Part shown: piece after piece, positions 7,706 through 15,802 of the stretch | Layout: every line of letters starts with the position of its first letter | Numbering within the stretch: the stretch's first letter is position 1 | Origin: JACCSI01 sp035575715 | GTDB taxonomy: Bacteria > Acidobacteriota > Vicinamibacteria > Vicinamibacterales > UBA2999 | Direction: 5' to 3' | Assembly (NCBI GenBank): GCA_035575715.1 | Contig: DATLXN010000012.1 | Span: 371,299 to 435,298, forward strand | Length of the DNA stretch: 64,000 nt | Translations under genes and position numbers: made by a program | The notes under the pieces: model-generated | The model's database searches: none | Told to the model about the DNA's origin: nothing | The model's input: the letters and a program-made list of their open reading frames with translations, nothing else

Positions 7706-10531
7706 TTATGCCGTAGCGGCGACGCGCTCCATCTGGAAGACTTCGATAACGTCGCCAATCTTCAGGTCGTTGTAGCCCTGCAGTCCGATACCGCACTCGA
7801 ACCCGGTCTTGACCTCCGACACATCGTCCTTGAATCGGCGCAAGGAGGCGAGCTTGCCCTCCCACAACATGACGCTGTCGCGGAGCAGGCGCGCCTGCGC
7901 CTCGCCGCTGCGCGTGATGCGGCCGTCGAGCACCATGCAGCCGGCAATCGTGCCGATCTTCGGCACCTTGAAGGTCTCCCGCACGACAGCACTACCGACG
8001 CGCTGTTCCTTGAAGGTCGGATCGAGCAGGCCGGTCATCGCCTTCTTAATCTCGTCGGTCACGTTGTAAATGACCGAGTAGTGGCGGATGTCGACCTTCT
8101 CGCGGTCGGCGACATCGGCAGCGTTGCGATCCGGCCGCACGTTGAAGCCGATGACGATGGCGTTGGAGGCAGCCGCCAACAAGACATCTGACTCGTTGAT
8201 GGCGCCGACGGCAGAGTGAAGAATCTTGATCTTCGTCTTCTCGTCGGTTAGCTTGCCGAGCGTGTTGGCCAGTACTTCAGCTGACCCCTGCACATCGGCC
8301 TTGATGATGATCGGCAGCTCCTTGACGTCTGAATCGGCAAGTTGCGCCTGGAGCGATTCCAGCGTGAGGCGGCCGCCCTTCGCGCCAAGCGCGCGATCCT
8401 TCACCTGCATCTGGCGGAACGTGGCAATCTGCCGTGCCTTGGCCGGGTCGGCCACCGACTGGAACGAGTCGCCAGGCGACGGGAGGTTTTCGAGACCGAG
8501 CACTTCGACTGGTGTCGACGGCCCGGCGACTTTGAGCGCCCGCCCACGGTCGTCAATCAACGCGCGCACGCGACCGACCACCGGGCCGGCAATGATGTTG
8601 TCGCCGACGCGCAGCGAGCCGTCCTGGACCAACACCGTGGCAACCGGACCGCGACCGCGATCGAGCTTGGTTTCGAGCACCGTCCCGAGCGCCGCGCGCT
8701 TGGGGTTCGCTTTGTGCTCGCCGATTTCGGTAACCAGCAGGATCATTTCGAGCAGCAGGTCCAGGCCCTCTTTCTTCTTGGCCGAGACTTCGACAAACAC
8801 CGTGGTGCCGCCCCATTCTTCAGGAATGAGGTTGAGATCGGCCAGTTGGCGTTTGACCGTTTCAGGATTCGCGCCGGGCTTGTCGATCTTATTGACCGCC
8901 ACAATGATCGGCACATTGGCGGCGCGTGCGTGATCGACCGCTTCTCTGGTCTGCGGCATCACGCCATCGTCTGCCGCGACGACCAAAATCACCACGTCGG
9001 TGACGCGCGAGCCGCGCGCACGCATCAAGGTAAAGGCTTCATGACCCGGCGTGTCGAGGAAGACAATGTGCTTGTCGCCCTTTTCGCCGACCGGCACCAG
9101 ATAGGCGCCAATGTGCTGGGTGATGCCGCCGGCTTCTCGCTCGGCGACCCGCGTCGTGCGGATCGAGTCGAGGAGGGTGGTCTTGCCGTGGTCGACGTGA
9201 CCCATGACCGTGACGACCGGGGCCCGGGCCACGAGGTCGGCCGCGTCGACCGCTTCCGATTCAACCTGGATCAATTCCTGCTCGAAGCTGCGCGTCTCGA
9301 CGTCGGCGCCAAACTGGCGCGACACTTCGCGCGCGGTATCGATGTCGATCGTCGAATTGATGGTCATCATCAAGCGCCGATCGAGGAGTGACTTGAGCAC
9401 GTCCTTGACGCGCACATCGAGCTTATCGGCGAGGTCTTTTACCGTCATGCCCTCGGCGAGTGTGATGGTGCGCGAAACCGGCGGCAATTCAACCGGTGGC
9501 GGTGCCGGACGGCTCGACGGGGTTTCGCGACGCGGACCGGACGGACGCGGACCGGATGGACGGAACTGCTGTCCACCGGGACGTTGATACATGCCGCCCG
9601 GGCGCTGCGGCATCCCCGGGCGCTGCGGATAGGCACCGGGACGTGGCGGCAGGTTGGTGGGACGCACGGGCTGCGCGGGCAGCGGACGCGGTCCGCCCAT
9701 CATCGCGGGCGTCGTGCCTGACGCGGGCCGTGCGGCAGACGGATAGGGCGGACGCGATCCGGGAGCGCCAGGCCGCGATCCGGGTGGCGGCGTTGCCGGA
9801 CGAGGCGGCGCAACCGGCCGCTGTTGCTGTGGGACGACGGTGCGGCGCGGCACCAACGGGGGCGCCGTCGGCGGCGCCTTACCGGGTTCTTCGACTCGCA
9901 GCCGGATGCTGGGCGGGACAAAGCGGCCGGCAGGTGCCGGCGCCCTGACCGCAACCGTCTCCTGCGCCACCTGGGCCGCAGCGAGCGGCGCTTCAACCTC
10001 GGGCGCAGCGGCGAGCGGCATCGCGGCAGGTGCGGGCTCGTCAACCACCGGTGGTGGCGGTGGCGGTTCCGCCACGACATGCACTTCCGGCGCCGGCTCC
10101 TCGAGCACCGGGGCAGCGGCGGCCACCGGTTGCGGCTCTTCGTACTGCGGTTCCGGTTCGCCGTGGTCTAACTGTTCGTCTTCGGCCGGCGTCGGGGCGG
10201 TCGGCGGCTTGACCGTGCGGATCAACCGCGGCGGCGGCAGCGCGGGGGCCGCGGGCTTGGCCGGCTCCGGTGCGCCGGCCTTCTTGCCGGCGGGAGCGCC
10301 ACCCTTCTTGACGGTCGGCTTTGCCGCAGTTTCTGAAAAGATGTCGCCCTTGGGCAGCTCGATACCGCGCTGACGTGCGAGACGATCGACAAATTGCCGC
10401 GCCACGATCTCTTCGAGCGTGCTCGATGCGCTTTTCAGCTCGATGCCGTGGTTCTGCTTGAGCAGGGCCAGGACTTCCTGGCTGGTCGTATTCAGCAGTT
10501 CAGCGACTTTATAAATCCGGACTGTTGCCAA
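7706..10531 (-). CDS. infB: Translation initiation factor IF-2
   Basis: A 941-residue GTPase that places initiator tRNA on the 30S subunit. The N-terminal IF2-N module (ATVRIYKVAELLNTTSQEVL) is followed by a long Pro/Ala-rich linker (about residues 65-345), a second IF2-N module (ITLAEGMTVKDLADKLDV), then the G domain. The G domain shows GHVDHGKTTLLDS (near residue 440), DTPGHEAF and NKIDKPGAN. Domains II to IV follow to the end. The start codon is TTG with an AGAGGA element 6 nt upstream. It follows nusA by 60 bp and precedes rbfA. Confidence 0.98.
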   Translation of the reverse strand: MATVRIYKVAELLNTTSQEVLALLKQNHGIELKSASSTLEEIVARQFVDRLARQRGIELPKGDIFSETAAKPTVKKGGAPAGKKAGAPEPAKPAAPALPPPRLIRTVKPPTAPTPAEDEQLDHGEPEPQYEEPQPVAAAAPVLEEPAPEVHVVAEPPPPPPVVDEPAPAAMPLAAAPEVEAPLAAAQVAQETVAVRAPAPAGRFVPPSIRLRVEEPGKAPPTAPPLVPRRTVVPQQQRPVAPPRPATPPPGSRPGAPGSRPPYPSAARPASGTTPAMMGGPRPLPAQPVRPTNLPPRPGAYPQRPGMPQRPGGMYQRPGGQQFRPSGPRPSGPRRETPSSRPAPPPVELPPVSRTITLAEGMTVKDLADKLDVRVKDVLKSLLDRRLMMTINSTIDIDTAREVSRQFGADVETRSFEQELIQVESEAVDAADLVARAPVVTVMGHVDHGKTTLLDSIRTTRVAEREAGGITQHIGAYLVPVGEKGDKHIVFLDTPGHEAFTLMRARGSRVTDVVILVVAADDGVMPQTREAVDHARAANVPIIVAVNKIDKPGANPETVKRQLADLNLIPEEWGGTTVFVEVSAKKKEGLDLLLEMILLVTEIGEHKANPKRAALGTVLETKLDRGRGPVATVLVQDGSLRVGDNIIAGPVVGRVRALIDDRGRALKVAGPSTPVEVLGLENLPSPGDSFQSVADPAKARQIATFRQMQVKDRALGAKGGRLTLESLQAQLADSDVKELPIIIKADVQGSAEVLANTLGKLTDEKTKIKILHSAVGAINESDVLLAAASNAIVIGFNVRPDRNAADVADREKVDIRHYSVIYNVTDEIKKAMTGLLDPTFKEQRVGSAVVRETFKVPKIGTIAGCMVLDGRITRSGEAQARLLRDSVMLWEGKLASLRRFKDDVSEVKTGFECGIGLQGYNDLKIGDVIEVFQMERVAATA

Positions 10532-10548
10532 CGTGTGTCCTCTGATCG

Positions 10549-10566
10549 GCGAGACGCCAGTCTCGC
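10549..10566 (-). other. Perfect 7-bp hairpin in the nusA-infB spacer
   Basis: GCGAGAC and GTCTCGC flank a 4-nt loop, directly upstream of the infB ribosome-binding site. No T-run follows in the transcribed direction, so it is not an intrinsic terminator. It could affect mRNA stability or infB translation. Confidence 0.4.
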
Positions 10567-10591
10567 TCTACGTACGTAATTACCCGACCGA

Positions 10592-11881
<1,290 letters not shown>

Positions 11882-11886
11882 GTCCC

Positions 11887-12363
11887 TCAGAACTCCACGT
11901 CTAACCGCGCGCGGCTGATGAGTGCGAGGGGCAGCCGTATCAGCTTGCCGCCTTCGGACTCGAATAACACGTCGTCTCCCTCCAACCCGCGGAGACGCCC
12001 GGCAAACGCGGTTTGCCGGTCCACCGGCTGGCGCGTCACGATCTTCGCGGCCCGCCCGGCAAACCGCCGATAGTCTTCGGCCACCCGCAGCGGACGGTCG
12101 AGACCCGGCGATGAAACTTCCAGCGTGTAGCTTGCGGGCAGGAGTTCCTCGACGTCGAGGATCGTGCCGAGCTCGTGGCTGACGTTCGCGCAGTCCGCGA
12201 TACTGACGCTCTCTTCCGCCGTTGCCGCCGGTCCGGGTCGATCAAGTACGACGCGCAGGACGTTCTGCGCGCCTTCACGACGCATCAGCACGTCGTCGAT
12301 CGTCAACCCGAAGGTGGCCGCTACGCGGCTCGCAATTTCGCGAATGCGCTCGAGCGGGGTCAA
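11887..12363 (-). CDS. rimP: Ribosome maturation factor RimP
   Basis: A 158-residue 30S assembly factor. The start chosen is TTG at 12363 (reading MTPLERIREIASRVAATFG), with AGGGGG just upstream. A GTG at 12402 would add 13 residues, but those codons coincide with a terminator-type hairpin and do not resemble RimP, so it is rejected. Recognisable parts are LRVVLDRPG, CANVSHELGTILD, YTLEVSSPGLDRPL (the strongest RimP signature) and the C-terminal SH3-like part ending ISRARLDVEF. It is the first gene of the nusA operon. Confidence 0.94.
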   Translation of the reverse strand: MTPLERIREIASRVAATFGLTIDDVLMRREGAQNVLRVVLDRPGPAATAEESVSIADCANVSHELGTILDVEELLPASYTLEVSSPGLDRPLRVAEDYRRFAGRAAKIVTRQPVDRQTAFAGRLRGLEGDDVLFESEGGKLIRLPLALISRARLDVEF

Positions 12364-12380
12364 GCGCCCCCTATAAACAC

Positions 12381-12402
12381 AAAAAGTGGGCAAAAGGCCC
12401 AC
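12381..12402 (-). terminator. Intrinsic terminator-like hairpin in the rimP leader
   Basis: On the minus strand GTGGGC, loop CTTTT, GCCCAC is followed at once by TTTTT. The stem is a perfect 6 bp. It lies 17 bp upstream of the rimP TTG start, so it would end or attenuate transcription before the operon. This is the position at which NusA-responsive leader terminators are known in other bacteria. Confidence 0.65.
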
Positions 12403-12445
12403 CTGGTCTCCCAGACTTCGACCGGACTCTACATATTAACACGTA

Positions 12446-12769
12446 GACCGGCCTTCGGCCGGTGGGACCGCGGCGCGGGGGGACCGGCGTCGCTTTGCTC
12501 GCCGGTTGGGCGAGTTAGATGGACCGCCTCCGGGCGGCAGGACTCCCTCCGGAGCAGGACCGGCGTCGCTTCGCTTGCCGGCAGGAGCCTCGCCGTGCGG
12601 CGAGGCGACAGTTGGGTGGAATTGAATCGCTGGTGAAGGCGAGCCGAACGGCGAGCCTCTCGCCGGGTCCGGCTCCAAGCGGAGCGAGGAGTCGTGCCGC
12701 CCGAAGGAGCGCGAAGCGCCACCGGTCCTACCGGAGTGAAGCGACGGTCCCACCGGCCGAAGGCCGGTC
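12446..12769. repeat. 324-bp hairpin-rich element with exact 25-bp terminal inverted repeats
   Basis: Bases 12446-12470 are the exact reverse complement of 12745-12769. The interior holds a chain of short GC-rich palindromes, and repeated motifs such as GACCGGCGTCGCTT occur twice (about 12491 and 12560). No open frame in it looks like a protein. It covers the rimP-rimO spacer and the last 14 or so codons of rimO, supplying the rimO stop. With terminal repeats and no transposase it resembles a MITE-like or palindromic intergenic repeat element; the class is not recognised. Apart from this element the 364 bp between rimP and rimO hold only the leader hairpin and a short AT-rich stretch (12430-12440). 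Confidence 0.75.
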
Positions 12770-14230
12770 CGCATCGACCGGTCTCGCCACCAGGTCGTAT
12801 CCGTGTGCACCGACGATCTCGACATCAACAATATCGCCGGCCGCGAGCGCTGAGACGTCGCACTCGGTGAGATACACGAGAGGATCGATATCCGGCGCCT
12901 GGCCCCCAAGACGGCCGCGGAGGACCAGTTCGTGTTCTGGCGACGGGCCGTCGACGATCAGCCGGGCGCGTTCGCCGACACGGCCTTTCTGCCGCTTCTT
13001 CACGATCTGCTTCTGCCGAGCCATCAAGCGCGACTGGCGCCGCTTCTTGACCGCTGCGGGCACATCGTCCACCAGACCGAAGGCCGAGGTCCCTTCTTCA
13101 TGGGAATAGGTGAAGACGCCTAGGTGGTCAAACCCGACGGTCTCGATAAATGCCATCAGCTCGTCGAAATCCTGGTCGGTTTCGCCGGGGAAGCCGACGA
13201 TGAACGTCGTGCGCAGAGTAACGCCCGGAATGCGGGCGCGAATCTTCGCGAGCAGCTTCTCGTATCCGGCACGAGTGCCGGGGCGCTTCATGCGCTGCAG
13301 CACTGCGTCCGAGGCGTGTTGCAACGGCAGGTCGATGTACTTGACGACCTTGTCGCACTCGGCGATCGCCGCAATCACGTCGTCTGAGATCGTCGTCGGA
13401 TAGAGGTATAGCAGTCGGATCCATTCGAGACCGTCGACCGCATCCAGTTCGCGCAGCAGCCGCGGCAGCGCGCCACGCTCCTTGCGATCGATACCGTAGA
13501 AGGTGGTGTCCTGCGAAATCAGCAGCAGTTCTTTGACGCCGCGCGCAACCAGGGCGTGCGCTTCCTTGACGATCGACTCCGAGGTGCGGCTGCGATAGTG
13601 GCCGCGCATCTTCGGGATGATGCAGAAGGCGCATTTGTAGTCGCAGCCCTCGGCGATCTTCAGATAGGCGTAATGACCAGGCGTGGCGAGGCGGCGCGGC
13701 GTGTCGGCGTCGTACAGATAGTCAGGCAGGTCGATGCCGAATTGCGGGCTGTCGGGACTCAGCGGTCGGGGGTCGGCAGTCGGTGGCCGGTGGCCAGTCG
13801 TCGGTCGTCGGTCGTCGGTGGCCGGGTCGCGGCGATAGAAACTGAGGGGTGTCGCCCCCACGATTCCCGAATTCCGACTCCCGACCGCCGGCTGTATCGC
13901 CTGGAGGATCGCCGGCACTTCGCCGGTGCCCAACACCGCGTCAATCTCCGGGATTTCCTTCTTCAACTCGTCGCGATAGCGCTCGGCCATGCAGCCGGTG
14001 ACCACGAGTCGACGTCCGGGGACCTGCTTTTTGAGTTCGGCCATCTCGAGGATGGTGTCGATCGACTCCTGCTTGGCGCGGTCGATAAAGGCGCAGGTAT
14101 TGACGACGAGCACGTCGGCCCCATTGGGGTCGGCGGTGATCTCGTGACCGGCGCTCTCGGCTAGGCCCAGCATGACCTCGGCGTCCACCAGGTTCTTGGG
14201 ACAGCCAAGAGAGACAAAACCAATCTTCAT
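12728..14230 (-). CDS. rimO: Ribosomal protein S12 methylthiotransferase RimO, with repeat-derived insert
   Basis: A 500-residue radical SAM enzyme that methylthiolates Asp of S12. The N-terminal UPF0004 domain has cluster cysteines in SLGCPKN, NTCAF and VTGCMAE. The radical SAM motif is CDYKCAFC (near residues 195-202), followed by IPKMRGHYRSR. A TRAM domain occupies the C-terminus. Family members are usually about 430-460 residues. The extra length is an Arg/Pro/Thr-rich segment at about residues 110-165 between the two domains, encoded by two heptamer arrays (13763-13825 and 13862-13889). The last residues (DRPSAGGTVASLR) come from the inverted-repeat element. Function is probably retained because both changes lie outside the catalytic motifs. 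Confidence 0.93.
   Translation of the reverse strand: MKIGFVSLGCPKNLVDAEVMLGLAESAGHEITADPNGADVLVVNTCAFIDRAKQESIDTILEMAELKKQVPGRRLVVTGCMAERYRDELKKEIPEIDAVLGTGEVPAILQAIQPAVGSRNSGIVGATPLSFYRRDPATDDRRPTTGHRPPTADPRPLSPDSPQFGIDLPDYLYDADTPRRLATPGHYAYLKIAEGCDYKCAFCIIPKMRGHYRSRTSESIVKEAHALVARGVKELLLISQDTTFYGIDRKERGALPRLLRELDAVDGLEWIRLLYLYPTTISDDVIAAIAECDKVVKYIDLPLQHASDAVLQRMKRPGTRAGYEKLLAKIRARIPGVTLRTTFIVGFPGETDQDFDELMAFIETVGFDHLGVFTYSHEEGTSAFGLVDDVPAAVKKRRQSRLMARQKQIVKKRQKGRVGERARLIVDGPSPEHELVLRGRLGGQAPDIDPLVYLTECDVSALAAGDIVDVEIVGAHGYDLVARPVDADRPSAGGTVASLR
13763..13825. repeat. Nine-unit heptamer array inside rimO
   Basis: Nine successive 7-bp units (CGGTCGG, GGGTCGG, CAGTCGG, TGGCCGG, TGGCCAG, three TCGTCGG, TGGCCGG) make 63 bp, which is 21 codons. 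Because 63 is a multiple of both 7 and 3, the rimO frame is kept. Confidence 0.8.
13862..13889. repeat. Four-unit heptamer array inside rimO
   Basis: Units GATTCCC, GAATTCC, GACTCCC and GACCGCC follow each other with an exact 7-bp period. They encode part of the interdomain segment of RimO, about 36 bp from the larger array. Confidence 0.65.
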
Positions 14231-14381
14231 AGGGTGCGGCGCTACTGCTGGTCGATTGACGACCTCGCCAATCCTGCCAATCGGACAGTGTACGACAAGT
14301 AGCGAGCATTGTGACCGAGTGTAACCGCTCCAACGCGCATGGGCTGGATTCGAGTCCCAGCCCTCTTACGGCGTTCCTCGA

Positions 14382-15404
14382 CTACGGCGTGCCCTCGACA
14401 GCACGCAGGTGATATCCGCAAGAATCGCGAATCGTCAATGCGCTCTTGAGTTCGACTGTCTGCAGAGGGCGATCGCGATCGAGCATCCGCTCGAGCAGCA
14501 CGCGGGCGGCTTCGCAACCCAAGTTGTACTTTGGGAAATTCACGGTCGTCAACCGTGGCGAGAACGAGTCCATCCACGCATGATCGTCACAGGTCACAAT
14601 CGCAACGTCCTGAGGGCAACGCAGCTGGTATTGTCTGAGCGCCTTCATGAAACCGACCGCCATGGTGTAGTTGGAGATGAAGACGGCGTCCATTTTCTTC
14701 TTGAGCAGTGCTACGCCGGCTTGGTAACCGGAGGCGACCCGATAGTCTCCTTGAAAGAAGAGTCCGCGATCGAATGGGCGCTTCCATTCGCGCAGCGCCC
14801 TCTTGTAGCCCTGGATACGGCGTTCAGACGGCGTCACGTCGCCCAACCCGCCGATCATCCCCACGCGTCGATATCCCAGCCGCAGAAGATGCGAAGTTCC
14901 TTCATATGCTGCCGCGCAGTCATCCAGGAGGACGGCATCGCCGGCCAGTCCGGCCACCAAACGGGTCACTTGCGTGATCGGCACGCCGGCCTTGTCGATG
15001 CGAGCCATCACCTCAGGCGAGAGCGTGGCGGGGGACTTCGTGAAGAGAATGCCATCGACTCTTTTGGCGAGAAACAACTCGAGATAGATCGCCTCCTTTT
15101 GCGCGTCGTCGTCGGTGTTGGCGAGCAGCAACGCGAAGCCCGCCCGATGCGCGCGATCTTCCGCGCCGCGCACGACCTCCGGCCAGAACGGATTGGCGAT
15201 GTCGGGGACGATCATCCCAATGGTGTGCGACTGCTGGCGGGCGAGGCTTCGGGCCAGCAGATTCGGCCGGTACCCCAACTTGTGAATGGCGGCATCGACC
15301 CGCGCCTTGAGGCGCGGGCTGACGTAGGCGTTGTCGTTGACCACAGCAGAGACCGTGGCTACCGACACCTTTGCCAAGCGGGCGACGTCGTAGATATTCG
15401 CCAT
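14382..15404 (-). CDS. LacI family transcriptional regulator
   Basis: The start is the ATG at 15404 (MANIYDVARLAKVSVATVS), giving 340 residues. The first 22 residues are the LacI helix-turn-helix, followed by the hinge helix (YRPNLLARSLA) and a periplasmic-binding-protein-like effector domain. That domain contains IGMIVPDIANPFWPEVVRG, KRVDGILF, YRRVGMIGG and IVTCDDHAW. An upstream in-frame extension of 123 residues has no LacI similarity and crosses the control region, so it is rejected. It is divergent from the TonB receptor gene, and three palindromic sites lie between them. A sugar or sugar derivative is the likely effector, but its identity is unknown. Confidence 0.92.
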   Translation of the reverse strand: MANIYDVARLAKVSVATVSAVVNDNAYVSPRLKARVDAAIHKLGYRPNLLARSLARQQSHTIGMIVPDIANPFWPEVVRGAEDRAHRAGFALLLANTDDDAQKEAIYLELFLAKRVDGILFTKSPATLSPEVMARIDKAGVPITQVTRLVAGLAGDAVLLDDCAAAYEGTSHLLRLGYRRVGMIGGLGDVTPSERRIQGYKRALREWKRPFDRGLFFQGDYRVASGYQAGVALLKKKMDAVFISNYTMAVGFMKALRQYQLRCPQDVAIVTCDDHAWMDSFSPRLTTVNFPKYNLGCEAARVLLERMLDRDRPLQTVELKSALTIRDSCGYHLRAVEGTP

Positions 15405-15482
15405 CTCATCTGAGCTCGGCCGCTGCCCGGACGCTCGGCGGGCCGCGAGGCCGGCCGAGTCTAGCACCTGCGTCGTGGTCGA

Positions 15483-15496
15483 GCAAAGCGCTTCGC
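15483..15496. promoter_or_regulatory. LacI-type operator candidate 1
   Basis: GCAAAGCGCTTCGC is a 14-bp palindrome with one mismatched pair and a central CG, as is usual for LacI-family operators. It is the site nearest the regulator start (about 80 bp upstream), suggesting autoregulation. Confidence 0.5.
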
Positions 15497-15690
15497 TTAC
15501 CCGGCTGGAGTACGCGGATTCGGCCACGACGACCAGACGTGCGCAACGTCGACCGAAGCTGAGTTCGTCATTGACACGTTGCCGCAATCTCTCAATACTG
15601 GCGGCTTCACGGCACAGCTTCGTGTTTCGGGGCTGCCCCGGCCCAGCGCGCCCGGGGGCATTCGCAGGGTCGGGGTGGTCGGCCGGCCGT

Positions 15691-15704
15691 GCGAAGCGCT
15701 TCGC
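15691..15704. promoter_or_regulatory. LacI-type operator candidate 2 (perfect palindrome)
   Basis: GCGAAGCGCTTCGC is a perfect 14-bp palindrome about 100 bp upstream of the receptor start. It has the same AGCGCT core as the other sites. Confidence 0.55.
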
Positions 15705-15754
15705 CGCGTGATCTCGACTCGCGGCGTGCGACGACTGCGATGGCTCGCATGAGC

Positions 15755-15768
15755 GCGTAGCGCTTTGC
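15755..15768. promoter_or_regulatory. LacI-type operator candidate 3
   Basis: GCGTAGCGCTTTGC has the same core with two mismatched pairs. It lies about 35 bp before the receptor start, where a bound repressor would block transcription. Confidence 0.45.
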
Positions 15769-15802
15769 AGCACGCGTCCCCACAGTGAAGAGGAGACACC
15801 GT

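Larger units (their letters stand above)
15405..15802. promoter_or_regulatory. Divergent control region between lacI-type regulator and TonB receptor
   Basis: This 398-bp region has no convincing gene. Its notable content is three AGCGCT-centred palindromes (15483-15496, 15691-15704, 15755-15768) and an AGAGGAG Shine-Dalgarno at 15789-15795 for the receptor. I could not pick out reliable -35/-10 boxes. Confidence 0.6.

Noticed and set aside
12363..12402. GTG start for rimP at 12402
   Set aside because: The extra codons are a terminator hairpin and do not resemble RimP; TTG 12363 gives the family length.
12446..12769. Insertion sequence
   Set aside because: Terminal inverted repeats are present but there is no transposase frame, so only a non-autonomous element can be claimed.
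14341..14365. tRNA-like T-arm (GGATTCGAGTCC with flanking complementary bases) in the rimO-lacI spacer
   Set aside because: The stem has an A-C mismatch, and no acceptor, D or anticodon arm can be found upstream. At most it is a tRNA fragment.
15405..15773. Upstream in-frame extension of the LacI gene (123 residues)
   Set aside because: It has no similarity to LacI, crosses the operator-like sites, and the HTH begins at the ATG at 15404.
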